DNA of 64,000 nt from Hydrogenothermaceae bacterium (GTDB taxonomy: Bacteria; Aquificota; Aquificia; Aquificales; Hydrogenothermaceae). Location: assembly GCA_015519975.1 (NCBI GenBank), contig WIAL01000051.1:1-64000 (forward strand). The letters are read 5' to 3'. Below are positions 22,516 through 31,411 of this stretch, piece after piece. Both the position numbers and the translations under genes were made by a program. The notes under the pieces were generated by a model. It saw only the letters and a list, made by a program, of their open reading frames with translations. It made no database searches and had not been told where the DNA came from. The first letter of the stretch is position 1; each line of letters starts with the position of its first letter.

Positions 22516-23244
22516 TTATCCTCCTGTTATTTGTTGATTTGGTTGTGAAGTTGTTCCTCCGCTATCTCCTGTATGTGTATGAGTATTGAATGTTGTTATA
22601 GTTTCATCTACCATCATTTTCATACCTGCTGGATTTGTCATTAAACCACCTTGTGCTGTTATAGTTCCTGTTGAAGATATATTACCGAAGATTAACAAAT
22701 TACCTTGTAGTGTTATATTCCCTTCAATTTGCCAAGAAGTCATTTTTAAGTTACCTTGATTAAAAGCTTCTGTTTTTGTTTGAGTTTCCTCTGTTTTTGT
22801 TTTTGATTTTAATGTGATTTGGTTATTTATGTTAACTTCTGCATCTTTTTTTATATCTAAAAACAATTTTCTGTTTTCCCTGTCATACTCAATAACCGTT
22901 CCATCTTTGAATTTCTTAATCCACTTCTCCCTTGTAGCCTCTGGAGGAGTATCTTCCTGTGTATAAAAACTTCCAATTACAAATCCTCGCTCAAAGCTTG
23001 GAGGAGTAAAAACACATAAAACCATCTCATCTATATCAGGTAGCCAATATTCCTTATCAAACTGCGTTTTTGTGTATAAAACAGGTAGCCAATAAGTTGT
23101 AAGACTATCGTGTTCCTCTAACTTCACCCTTACAAGTCCCCTTTCTTCGTCAATAGCAACTACTTTGCCAAGAGCAAAAATCCTGTTAAGCATTGCTTGT
23201 ATATGTTCCACCTGTTCTTTTAGCTCTCTAATATCATTAAACAA
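22516..23244 (-). CDS. Baseplate spike protein V (Mu gp45-like)
   Basis: Tail spike with an N-terminal OB-like domain (GLVRVKLEEHDSLTTYWLPVL), a triple-helix region of repeats and a C-terminal apex HTHTGDSGG, the metal-binding tip motif. The best start is the TTG at 23242-23244, seven bases after AGGAGG and overlapping the terminase stop by 8 bp. It pierces the outer membrane after sheath contraction. Confidence 0.9.
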   Translation of the reverse strand: MFNDIRELKEQVEHIQAMLNRIFALGKVVAIDEERGLVRVKLEEHDSLTTYWLPVLYTKTQFDKEYWLPDIDEMVLCVFTPPSFERGFVIGSFYTQEDTPPEATREKWIKKFKDGTVIEYDRENRKLFLDIKKDAEVNINNQITLKSKTKTEETQTKTEAFNQGNLKMTSWQIEGNITLQGNLLIFGNISSTGTITAQGGLMTNPAGMKMMVDETITTFNTHTHTGDSGGTTSQPNQQITGG

Positions 23245-24781
23245 TTGTTTTCCTCCTCGCTTGAGGTGCCACATAAGATTCTGTTTCTCTTTTAGTTTGT
23301 AGTCCCATTATTGCCTTTTGCAGAGCATCTATAACATCGTCATAGGCAACAGAAGGATAATCTTTTATCTCATCTATTAATTCTTTCTGGTCTTTTTGTA
23401 AATAGATTTGTCCATTTTCAAATAATGGTTGTAAAGTTAAGATTCTTTCTTCTTTTGATAAACGAGGTTTCTCTATTTGGACAGGTAAATATACATTTTC
23501 CTCCATTGCAGCCCACTCTATTGTTTCTTTAGCATAATTTTCCTGAGCCTGTATTCCCTCAAAAATTATTCGCTTAGGTCTCCATCTTCTATATGCGTCT
23601 ACTATAGCTTTTCTAAAACCTTTATAAGTTACATGCTTACCATAAGCTTCTAATACAAATATTCTGGCTGTCGGACGATGTTTCCCAACAATCACATAAG
23701 CATAATAATCTCCTGTTCCTGTAACTGCAGGGTCAACACCCATACTGATTTCTAGGTCAGAAATAGTTGGAAGTTCATTAAAATCATAAAACTTAATCCA
23801 TTCCTCTTGGAAAAATTTAGACTTCTCATCTACTGGTTCATTCATATACTCATTAGCCCAAGCTGTAGATCCTACTGCTTTTCTTCTTTTTTCTAATTTT
23901 TCTTTACTCCATCTTGATTCCCAAATAGATTGTTTATTCTCGTTATATGCAGAAAACCTTAGAAATACCCAATTGTCTAATATTTCATCTTCATTATCCC
24001 AATCTCCTACAATACGCTTATAAATTCTACTGGGAAGGTCATCTCCATGCATTATTGTCTGAGTTAGAATGAGTAAAGCTTCTTCTCCTAATGGATATAT
24101 GGTTGAGAAAAATTCATCATACAACCAATCCCTATATTCCTTATTTTTTATTCTTTTCTTTTTCTGAAGGTCATCTACAATAACCAAATCAGGTCTTTTT
24201 TCATAGTTAGTAATACCTCTCGCCGCAGATTCTATACCAAATGCTGAAATTGCAGCTCCATTTTTTAATTCTATATGTTCTGACTGCCATATTTCTCCAA
24301 CTAAATCTCCAAAGTCTTTTCGTAGTTTTTTATTTGCTTCAAACTCCCTTTTTATCTTACGAAGTTCCTTATTTGCAAGTTTTTGATTTGCTCCAAAGAT
24401 AACGGCATAGGATGTATCGCCTCTTAAAATCTTCCAGATAGGATATGTTCTAATAAATCTTGTAGATTTGGAAAAACCACGGGGCTCTATATCAAGAATA
24501 CCCTCAAAACCTTTTTTAGGTTTTAGTTTTATCCAGTATTTATAATGCATCCAAGGTCTCAGAGCTTTTATATGTTCCTGGGTAAGTTCTCTTTTATTGA
24601 CGATGTCAAATATTATCTTATGATATTCTGCTGGTTCAGATTTGAAGTAATGAGGCATATAAGTTTTAGCAAAAAACCAAAAATCCTCTTTAGCCTTTTT
24701 TACTCTCTCAGCTTTTTGTGTATCTACCGATACATCAACCTTTTCTAAAGCTTTTTTTAATGCTTTTTTCTTTAAGCTCAT
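23237..24781 (-). CDS. Terminase large subunit
   Basis: DNA-packaging motor of 514 residues. The ATPase half has RGFSKSTRF as the Walker A-like loop and LVIVDDLQ as Walker B. The nuclease half starts with MGVDPAVTGTGDYYA and continues to a late Asp in SVAYDDVIDAL. It overlaps the small subunit by 4 bp. It belongs to the Mu gp28-type group of terminases acting on integrated copies. Confidence 0.93.
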   Translation of the reverse strand: MSLKKKALKKALEKVDVSVDTQKAERVKKAKEDFWFFAKTYMPHYFKSEPAEYHKIIFDIVNKRELTQEHIKALRPWMHYKYWIKLKPKKGFEGILDIEPRGFSKSTRFIRTYPIWKILRGDTSYAVIFGANQKLANKELRKIKREFEANKKLRKDFGDLVGEIWQSEHIELKNGAAISAFGIESAARGITNYEKRPDLVIVDDLQKKKRIKNKEYRDWLYDEFFSTIYPLGEEALLILTQTIMHGDDLPSRIYKRIVGDWDNEDEILDNWVFLRFSAYNENKQSIWESRWSKEKLEKRRKAVGSTAWANEYMNEPVDEKSKFFQEEWIKFYDFNELPTISDLEISMGVDPAVTGTGDYYAYVIVGKHRPTARIFVLEAYGKHVTYKGFRKAIVDAYRRWRPKRIIFEGIQAQENYAKETIEWAAMEENVYLPVQIEKPRLSKEERILTLQPLFENGQIYLQKDQKELIDEIKDYPSVAYDDVIDALQKAIMGLQTKRETESYVAPQARRKTIV

Positions 24782-25326
24782 AGTGATTTTTTGATTATCT
24801 CAACAACATTATTTGCAAGTTCTGGATTATCTTTAAATCTTTCTTTTGCTTCTTTTGTAGCTTTTTCAAGAAAACTTTCAAACATTTTGCTGTATTTGTC
24901 CTCAAGCTCTGTTTGAGTTTTTTCTGTATAAGCTGTGGCTCTCATAAAGTTAGAAAGGGTGTTCATTGCATCTTTTATAATGGATAAATGCTTCTCCAAA
25001 CTATCTATATCTGCAGTTTTTGATACATTATCAAGAACATAAATCAGCTGTTGATAGATACCAACCAGAGCAAAAGACAAGCCTTTAGTGGCAGACAGTA
25101 ATTCTCCATTTTCAAGGGTTTCACCAAACATCAGAGCAATATCAAACATATCTTGCTTGTCTTTAAACCAGTTCCAGAGGGATTTATAGCTAATCTCTAT
25201 TCCGTATTTTTCCTCAAGGTAGTTCTCCAGATATTCAAAAGTTCTGCCTTGTCTTCTAAGCTGGATAACTTCCTGTTTTATATGTTCTGGAAGCTTATCA
25301 AACTTCTTCAGCCTTGTCTTTTTCAT
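24778..25326 (-). CDS. Terminase small subunit-like, DUF3486 (Mu gp27)
   Basis: 182 residues with an N-terminal HTH (LRRQGRTFEYLENYLEEKYGIEISYKS region) and a helical oligomerisation segment, as in the DUF3486 family. It selects the packaging start. It is coupled to the large subunit and to the upstream small gene by 4-bp overlaps. Confidence 0.85.
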   Translation of the reverse strand: MKKTRLKKFDKLPEHIKQEVIQLRRQGRTFEYLENYLEEKYGIEISYKSLWNWFKDKQDMFDIALMFGETLENGELLSATKGLSFALVGIYQQLIYVLDNVSKTADIDSLEKHLSIIKDAMNTLSNFMRATAYTEKTQTELEDKYSKMFESFLEKATKEAKERFKDNPELANNVVEIIKKSL

Positions 25327-25622
25327 CTTGCATCCTTTGGAAGCTCTATAGCTTCATCAATTCTTTTTTTGTCAATTAGTAAATATGCTTTTTCTGTAGC
25401 AAATAAAATCGTATCAGCATCAAGATATATAGCTTCCTTTCTTAAATATCCGTCATTAATAAGGTCTAAGACTATATCTTTTAAAATAGACAATTCAATT
25501 GCAGCAGGTTCATAGTATCGAAGCAAAAGAGCATAAATCTCTCCAAGAGTAAGCCCAGATAAAGGCTTAACATTTCTGTAAAATCCAAGTATTCTGCCTT
25601 TTAATTTTGGTTTTTCAATCAT
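25323..25622 (-). CDS. Hypothetical protein near terminase
   Basis: 99 residues, with a winged-helix-like look (LTLGEIYALLLRYYEPAAIE). It fills the position of Mu gp26-type small proteins between the DUF2730 gene and the small terminase. 4-bp overlaps on both sides point to coupled expression. Confidence 0.6.
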   Translation of the reverse strand: MIEKPKLKGRILGFYRNVKPLSGLTLGEIYALLLRYYEPAAIELSILKDIVLDLINDGYLRKEAIYLDADTILFATEKAYLLIDKKRIDEAIELPKDAR

Positions 25623-26053
25623 TTTTCCACCCCGTTATTTTTTAATGCAATATGAAAAAGCTCTTTTATTTCAGCTCTGAATTTTTCATCTCTTTCTATA
25701 AGCGTTTGATGAAGAACTTCAAATTTTCTATTTGTATCATTTACAAGAGCAATAAAATCAAGCTTCTCTACATAATTGTTTTCTTGTTTTAGAATTTTCT
25801 TGTCCAGTTCGTGATATTTTTCTTTTTGCTGGATTTCTAATTGATGATATAAAGAATGAAGTTCCTCTATTTCATCTGAAATTCTGTCAAATTTTTTCTC
25901 AACTGATTTAAAATGCTCAGCTATAAAATCTTTAATCTCTGCAGTTTCTTTAGCTCTGCTTTTATTCTGAAAAAATAAATAAACTATAATGACGATTAAA
26001 ACAGCTACTGGAGGTAGATATTCTTTAATTGATGAAAACAACAAACTCTCCAC
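25619..26053 (-). CDS. DUF2730-like membrane-anchored coiled-coil protein
   Basis: 144 residues with one N-terminal transmembrane helix (PPVAVLIVIIVYLFF) and a long coiled coil. The start is a GTG at 26051-26053 after AGGAGTAGAAA. It is the first gene of the terminase unit, and a late palindrome lies 53 bp upstream. Function in Mu-like phages is not established. Confidence 0.65.
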   Translation of the reverse strand: MESLLFSSIKEYLPPVAVLIVIIVYLFFQNKSRAKETAEIKDFIAEHFKSVEKKFDRISDEIEELHSLYHQLEIQQKEKYHELDKKILKQENNYVEKLDFIALVNDTNRKFEVLHQTLIERDEKFRAEIKELFHIALKNNGVEK

Positions 26054-26106
26054 TTTCTACTCCTGTAAAAATTTTTTATTCAATATAACAAGAGAAAGTG
26101 GAGAGG

Positions 26107-26122
26107 GTGTTATATATAACAG
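26107..26122 (-). promoter_or_regulatory. Late-unit palindrome copy 4 (TGTTATATATAACACC, leftward)
   Basis: The conserved AACACC side faces the DUF2730-terminase unit; the distal side reads CTGTT. A TTGAAA lies upstream, but too close to the core to act as a -35 box. Confidence 0.7.
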
Positions 26123-26127
26123 ATGTT

Positions 26128-27954
26128 TCAAGAAAATAGTATTTCTTTTAAATCAGCAGCAAACCTTTCTTCTTTGTTTGCTGTTACTATTAGTTTTCTT
26201 TGAGCTCTTGTCAAAGCTACATAGAGAGTTTTTCTATCTCTTCTTTTAGCCTTAGCTTTTTTACTTGAGTCATAAGGTAATAAGTGAGCTCCAGTTACTA
26301 TTACCACAGGTCGTTCCAATCCTTTAGCTGATTTATAAGGCATAACAACAAGTTTATCTTCAGGTATATATTTTTTATCTTTTTCACTGTACGATGAGAA
26401 AAAGTGTATTTTATTCTCAGGTAATATATCTTTTAAAGCATTTACATAATGTTGTAGTAAGTTAGAAATAGGGTTAAGAATAAATATTTCTTCAGGTTTT
26501 ATACCATTATTTATCAGTTGTTCGACAATTTCTTTTATTTTTTGGAATTCATTATCAGCTATATAAAATTCTACTTCTTCCCCATCATCTCTCATTGAAA
26601 ATATTTCATCCTCTACAATAGCAGCTTCAAGTTCTTTAAGTTCTTCAATTAATACCGAATCTTTTCTTAATAAGGATACAGCTGTTTTCAGTATGTTCCC
26701 AGGATTTCTATAACTTCTTTTAAGAACCGTAACTCTACCTCTTGCATCATATCCAACATCTTTCCATTTCCAATCTCTTCCATCATAAATTCTTTGAGTT
26801 TCATCAACACCAAAGATAGTAAGGGTATCTTCTTTTGAAATTGATTTTATAATACTAAAAACTTCTTTTTTTAAATCCTGTGATTCATCACAAAGTATGA
26901 CGTCATATTTATCAGATTCTTCTATAAGGTTAGGGTTTTCTTCTATTTTTTGTATTAAAATATTCGCTTGTTCATCTAAATCATCAAATTCATTTACGTA
27001 CTTTATATATAGATCTGTAATTAGTGAATCTACAGTTTTTATATGAAAATCATTTACTGAAATATTTAATTTCCTTAAATTTATTATTTGTTCTATAGAT
27101 GTTTTAATATCATTAATAAGAGAGTTTGCAAAACTTACAATTAATATTTTTTTATCAGGATCTTTTAGTTTTTCATAAATGGCTTTTCCAATTAATACTA
27201 CTGTTTTTCCTGACCCAGCCGTACCTCTTAATATTCTATAGCCTTTCCAGTGCCCGTGTAAAAGATTCTCTTGATATATATCTAATATAGGAATATCTTC
27301 TTCAGATACTTTAACATTTATTTTACTTATGGATAAATGGGGGAAAAGAGCTTTCCTTATTGGTTCAAATTCTTTTTCTGATATGGTTTTATTATAATTA
27401 ACATAGTTATATTCTCTTAACCTACTTATTAATTTTTCTATTAAGTTAGTTTCTCCTCTGAATAAACAGAATTCTTTAGGAACCATACTTTTAAATAGTT
27501 CATCAGCTGATGAATCATACTCTTTTTCTGTTAAATTTGGAAAATAAATGATAAAGCTTATAGGTAAATCTTGTTTTTTAAATCCTGGTGTTTTTTGGAT
27601 CTTTCTATTGATTTTTTCAACAAAGCTGTTTGCTTCTTGTATCGGATTACTTCCATAATCATCATTTTTTCCATAAAATTTACCGTCTTCTTTCCATTTA
27701 CCATTTCTAATAAAGTTTTTATCCCATGCTTTAACTTCTAATACAAGAATTCCAACTTGAGGATGTATCCATAAGATATCAGGTTTTATAAGCTTTCCAT
27801 TTAAGGGAATTGTAGGTTTAAAATATAAAATTGAACTTGTATTAGTTAATCTTTTTCTTAGATTCTCAAAGGCTCTTAACTCTGTTTTGTCATTTTCATC
27901 AAAAGGTTCAAAACTTTCATTCCCGAAGGCAATTAAACCTTGTATATTTTCCAT
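26128..27954 (-). CDS. NERD-domain UvrD-like helicase (moron)
   Basis: 608 residues. The N-terminal NERD nuclease-like domain (about 20-170) has KPDILWIHP and VLEVKAWD. A superfamily-1 helicase follows, with Walker A RGTAGSGKT (about 243), Walker B LCDESQDL (about 356) and a C-terminal YVALTRAQRKL (about 580). It stands between two late units with its own upstream region and lacks the late palindrome. It therefore looks like a moron, possibly a nuclease-helicase defence gene, though a phage DNA-processing role is also possible. Confidence 0.8.
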   Translation of the reverse strand: MENIQGLIAFGNESFEPFDENDKTELRAFENLRKRLTNTSSILYFKPTIPLNGKLIKPDILWIHPQVGILVLEVKAWDKNFIRNGKWKEDGKFYGKNDDYGSNPIQEANSFVEKINRKIQKTPGFKKQDLPISFIIYFPNLTEKEYDSSADELFKSMVPKEFCLFRGETNLIEKLISRLREYNYVNYNKTISEKEFEPIRKALFPHLSISKINVKVSEEDIPILDIYQENLLHGHWKGYRILRGTAGSGKTVVLIGKAIYEKLKDPDKKILIVSFANSLINDIKTSIEQIINLRKLNISVNDFHIKTVDSLITDLYIKYVNEFDDLDEQANILIQKIEENPNLIEESDKYDVILCDESQDLKKEVFSIIKSISKEDTLTIFGVDETQRIYDGRDWKWKDVGYDARGRVTVLKRSYRNPGNILKTAVSLLRKDSVLIEELKELEAAIVEDEIFSMRDDGEEVEFYIADNEFQKIKEIVEQLINNGIKPEEIFILNPISNLLQHYVNALKDILPENKIHFFSSYSEKDKKYIPEDKLVVMPYKSAKGLERPVVIVTGAHLLPYDSSKKAKAKRRDRKTLYVALTRAQRKLIVTANKEERFAADLKEILFS

Positions 27955-28006
27955 TGGTGGAATCCCCCAAATTTTGTTATCTTGGAATTTATTATACTAA
28001 ATTTGG

Positions 28007-28030
28007 AAAATTTCTAATTTATTTTGAGAA
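28007..28030. repeat. Internal 24-bp copy of the prophage end motif
   Basis: Exactly identical over 24 bp to 38612-38635 in the right end. It lies at the boundary between the NERD helicase and the o-spanin gene and includes the o-spanin stop codon. Confidence 0.75.
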
Positions 28031-28306
28031 TATTTCTTCCAGATTTTCACACCAGTTCTTATATTTCAACCAATTTTCACTCAAAATCCTTGCATTCTCT
28101 ACATCAGCACAGTAATAATACTTCCCTTCAAACTTAACACGAAAAATTTGATAAGTTATAAACTCTGGCTTTTTAGGAATAACAGGCTTTTCACACTTAA
28201 TATAAACAGGCTTTTCTATGTATTTGTAAACTATCTTTTCTTTTGGTTTTATGCTGCAGCTACTTACCAATGCTATTAAGCACATTGAAAATAAAGTCTT
28301 TTTCAT
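28019..28306 (-). CDS. o-spanin, Rz1-like lipoprotein
   Basis: 95 residues with a signal peptide and lipobox (LIALVSSC, Cys17), then a Pro/Lys-rich segment. It overlaps the end of the i-spanin gene by 47 bp in another frame, the classic Rz/Rz1 arrangement. It bridges to the inner membrane spanin to fuse envelopes during lysis. The C-terminus is longer than most Rz1 proteins. Confidence 0.75.
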   Translation of the reverse strand: MKKTLFSMCLIALVSSCSIKPKEKIVYKYIEKPVYIKCEKPVIPKKPEFITYQIFRVKFEGKYYYCADVENARILSENWLKYKNWCENLEEIFSK

Positions 28307-28712
28307 TTAAAACCTCTTTGGTTTCGATTTTGAATTTGCATTCTTTTTTTACTATTACTGTTGGCTTTATGTCTTTTGGTTTTTCTGCTTTTAATTTTTG
28401 TAGGTCTGATATTAGTTTTTCTTTTTTGCTTAATAAATTTTGGCAGGTTCTTTTTTGGTATTTTATTTCTTTTTGGAGCTGGTTTATTACTGCTTGCTTT
28501 GCATTTATATTGCTTAAAAAGGTTTTGTTGTTAGACTCACATAGCTTTAAGCTGCTTTCTTTGTTTTTAAGCTTCAGTTTTATTTGTGAAATTTGTTTTT
28601 CAAGGTTTTGGATTTTTAGTTTCTGGTATAAAAAGGCTGATGTTATTAGTGAAAGTAAAATCAAATAAAACAATAGCTTTTTATTTACGGCTTTTAAGAG
28701 AATTGACAGCAT
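28260..28712 (-). CDS. i-spanin, Rz-like
   Basis: 150 residues with one N-terminal transmembrane helix (LLFYLILLSLITSAFLY) and an extended coiled coil, typical of inner-membrane spanins. It follows the holin with a 32-bp overlap and is paired with the downstream lipoprotein gene. Confidence 0.75.
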   Translation of the reverse strand: MLSILLKAVNKKLLFYLILLSLITSAFLYQKLKIQNLEKQISQIKLKLKNKESSLKLCESNNKTFLSNINAKQAVINQLQKEIKYQKRTCQNLLSKKEKLISDLQKLKAEKPKDIKPTVIVKKECKFKIETKEVLNEKDFIFNVLNSIGK

Positions 28713-28920
28713 CTTTTATAACCTTCTTTGCACTTGGAATTGTTTTGTTTATTCCATATAGAGTTGCTATAAGTATCATCTGGTTCATTGGTAGGTCTGG
28801 TATTTTGAGGGTTTTTGCTGTTATGTAGATGGCTGATGAGATGTAATGCATTAGTAGTAAAAATCCTGATATTCTGGTAAAACTCCATTTTCCGTCTGGT
28901 TCTTTAAGCATTGATAACAT
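28681..28920 (-). CDS. Putative holin
   Basis: 79 residues with two hydrophobic segments (ISGFLLLMHYISSAIYI and MNQMILIATLYGI) and a basic C-terminus. It lies between the endolysin and spanin genes. Size, topology and context fit a holin that permeabilises the inner membrane. Confidence 0.65.
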   Translation of the reverse strand: MLSMLKEPDGKWSFTRISGFLLLMHYISSAIYITAKTLKIPDLPMNQMILIATLYGINKTIPSAKKVIKDAVNSLKSRK

Positions 28921-29350
28921 CTTCTCTCTCCAGTAGTTTTAGGATTTTCCTTGAATAGCCTATTTCATCTCCGTTGTAGAGTTTTGCAAATCTTTTTATT
29001 TTGCTTTCATCTTTTAAAAGTTGTTCAACTGTGAAATTAATTTTTTTGAGCTCTGTAAATTTTTGGAAAGCCTTTTCTTGCTCTTCTTCGTCAAATAGAA
29101 AGTCAAAAACTGTTTTTTCAGTCAAAGAATAAAAGTAAAGGTTATAACCCATGATTTGGAATAGTCCCCAGCTTGTGCTTGCTATCATAAGGGCTGTGTA
29201 ATAACTGCATTTATGGATTTCTTTAATCTTTAATATCGCATGGTCATTTGTTTTTGTTTTGAGATTTTCATAAAAAAGCGGCTCAAAACGAACCGCTTGT
29301 GGATTATTGGAACTTTCAATAAGCTTAATAATGTCTTTTAGCTGTTTCAT
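28904..29350 (-). CDS. Endolysin, N-acetylmuramidase-like (DUF3380)
   Basis: 148 residues with the family landmarks IESSNNPQAVRFEP (catalytic-Glu region), STSWGLFQIMGYNL and KRFAKLYNGD. It cleaves peptidoglycan at lysis. It lies upstream of holin and spanins and is coupled to the fibre accessory gene by a 4-bp overlap. Confidence 0.85.
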   Translation of the reverse strand: MKQLKDIIKLIESSNNPQAVRFEPLFYENLKTKTNDHAILKIKEIHKCSYYTALMIASTSWGLFQIMGYNLYFYSLTEKTVFDFLFDEEEQEKAFQKFTELKKINFTVEQLLKDESKIKRFAKLYNGDEIGYSRKILKLLEREDVINA

Positions 29351-29796
29351 GGCAGTGGATTATTTGCTGTAGCTTGCTGGTAAATCTGCTCTTCAATAGC
29401 TTTCATATCAAGTGAAAGAAGTTTTTTAAGTGTTTTATAAGTTGGAAGTGTATTTGTTATCCAGTCCCAAACAAGGTCGTCATATCCATTACCATTTGCA
29501 TTTGAGTAAAAGGTGAGTATTGCCTGTGCTTCTGGGTCTGGTGTGGTTTGGTTTGCGTAAAACTGAACGTCTGCAAGTCCGTTGTAGCCGTATTGTTCGC
29601 AAACATTCTGAAATCTTTGTTTTTCAAGATTTAAAAGCTGTTTTTGCAGCTGCTGTTTGAAATCATTTATTGTGTTTAACGGAACATTTGATACCACCAA
29701 TTGCTTATTTTTATATTCTTCAGTTTGCGAAAGTAGATTTATATCTACGTCTCCTATTAATTTAAATTTCCCATTTTCTATTAAATAAACTGCCAT
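29347..29796 (-). CDS. Tail fibre-associated protein
   Basis: 149 residues directly after the fibre gene. The central part, with a QLQKQLLNLEKQRF coiled segment and a YDDLVWDWI motif, resembles small fibre-accessory or DUF4376-like proteins. Function is inferred from position. Confidence 0.55.
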   Translation of the reverse strand: MAVYLIENGKFKLIGDVDINLLSQTEEYKNKQLVVSNVPLNTINDFKQQLQKQLLNLEKQRFQNVCEQYGYNGLADVQFYANQTTPDPEAQAILTFYSNANGNGYDDLVWDWITNTLPTYKTLKKLLSLDMKAIEEQIYQQATANNPLP

Positions 29797-29812
29797 TTCT
29801 GTTTACCTCCAA

Positions 29813-30673
29813 TTATTTGTTAACGGATGGGATATAAAGTAGATTTCCTATATGTCCTAAAGCAAACACAGGAAAACCAATGTAAAGTGTAATTGTTTGA
29901 GTAACAGTAGTGTTGTTTACCGCATTTAATAAAAATCCTAAATGACCACTTTGTGTATCCTTGTCGACTGTATATAGATTATAAAATCCTGGTTGGTTAG
30001 CAAAGCTAACACCATCTATCGCAGTTCCTTCAGGGTTGTCAATCACATTAATCTGTACTCCAGATGGAATAGATGGAATATATACAGATGCACCTCTTGT
30101 TATTACACTACCTTTTGAAATTTGCTTTACATTTTGATTTAAAGACCATCTGTTTGTCCCGTTTGTTGCTGTATTTGGATTCAGTGTAATGTTAGCTTTT
30201 AATACTCTAAATTGATTTTCAACAAGAAATAACCAAAAATTATTTGGCGGCTGGTTTTCGTCATTAAATAAAGCTTTTGCAAGTATTTGAGAAGCTATTT
30301 TTTGGTCTGTACCAGCAGCTGCATTTCTATCTGGAATTATCAAAGAATAGGTAGCAGATACACCTGGATAATATGTATAGAAATTGTCAGGAAATCCATC
30401 TGCATTAGAATCTATCATAAAATCTGAATTTGTTAAAAGGTTGACACTTCCAAATTCTTTCCTTGCATTTGCAATAAAACCATCCACCTTTGCTTGCTGC
30501 ATAGGGATAGTTTCCACATTGTGAGTGATTAGATTTCCATTTTGGTCATAAAGCTGTATTTGCACTGGATTTGGACTAACTGCAAGGTCTGATAGTTTTC
30601 TTATAGCTTCGTCCGCATTATGAAGCGTGTTATCTGCTTTTTGCTGCAAAGTGCTAAAATCAAATACTGGCAT
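29813..30673 (-). CDS. Tail fibre protein
   Basis: 286 residues, beta-rich, Asn/Thr/Gly-rich and Cys-free, starting MPVFDFSTLQQKADN. It has a long middle region suited to a trimeric fibre shaft or head. It lies between the gpH-like fibre and the accessory gene. Receptor binding is inferred. Confidence 0.65.
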   Translation of the reverse strand: MPVFDFSTLQQKADNTLHNADEAIRKLSDLAVSPNPVQIQLYDQNGNLITHNVETIPMQQAKVDGFIANARKEFGSVNLLTNSDFMIDSNADGFPDNFYTYYPGVSATYSLIIPDRNAAAGTDQKIASQILAKALFNDENQPPNNFWLFLVENQFRVLKANITLNPNTATNGTNRWSLNQNVKQISKGSVITRGASVYIPSIPSGVQINVIDNPEGTAIDGVSFANQPGFYNLYTVDKDTQSGHLGFLLNAVNNTTVTQTITLYIGFPVFALGHIGNLLYIPSVNK

Positions 30674-30688
30674 GTCTATTTAACCTCC

Positions 30689-31411
30689 TTAAATTTTTAA
30701 TCCGTTTAAAATTTTTGTTATTTCATCTGTGTTTTTCTGAACAATAGCTGCCAAGTTATAAAAACTTGCTGCAAGTGCTATCTGGTTTTTTTGTAAGTAA
30801 TAAACCTGCTCTTCTAATTGCTCTATTCTTTGTCTAAACTCTCTATCATTTTTAAAAAGCGTTTGTTTTGCAAGTTTTAAATCCTCTATTTCCTGTCTTA
30901 AAGTTAAAATTCTGTTTCCAAGTGTCATGGAAACGTCAAATAAAGCTGCTGACTGCTCAAATTCATCCATTGACACATTTTGCAAGGATAAAATACTTGA
31001 AGCGTTTGTAAATGAAACTCCAACAAGTAATGGTTTTTCTGTTTGTCCTGTGTATGCTATGTAGTCTATCAGCTGTGTAGAACCATCTGGATTTTGAGCT
31101 GTTATTCTGGGCTGTCCTATGGCAAATAAAGTGCCATCATCTAAAAATAAATAAACTTCTTTTATTAAAAACGGGTTGAGTCCTGCTGGGATTATGCAGC
31201 TGTACTGTATTAAATGGTCATTTACTATTGCTTTAACCTGTGGCTGTCCTTGATAAATTATTCTGTTAGTTGTTGTTCTTTTTGGGTCAAGGTCTCCCTT
31301 TATGTCTGAAACTGCAAATTTAGTTATATCTGCATTTATTCCTGAATTTGCTTTTTCAATTGCTTTTGCAAGTCCTATATCAGTAATTATTAGAGGGTGT
31401 GCTTCAGCCAT
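30689..31411 (-). CDS. Tail fibre N-terminal protein, P2 gpH-like (DUF3751)
   Basis: About 240 residues. The first ~150 match the baseplate-attachment domain of gpH-type fibres (PLIITDIGLAKAIEKA...TDFAVS-like start, then AGLNPFLIKEVYLF). The C-terminal ~80 are coiled coil. I choose the ATG at 31409-31411, nine bases after GGAGG; it overlaps the tail protein I gene. Confidence 0.8.
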   Translation of the reverse strand: MAEAHPLIITDIGLAKAIEKANSGINADITKFAVSDIKGDLDPKRTTTNRIIYQGQPQVKAIVNDHLIQYSCIIPAGLNPFLIKEVYLFLDDGTLFAIGQPRITAQNPDGSTQLIDYIAYTGQTEKPLLVGVSFTNASSILSLQNVSMDEFEQSAALFDVSMTLGNRILTLRQEIEDLKLAKQTLFKNDREFRQRIEQLEEQVYYLQKNQIALAASFYNLAAIVQKNTDEITKILNGLKI

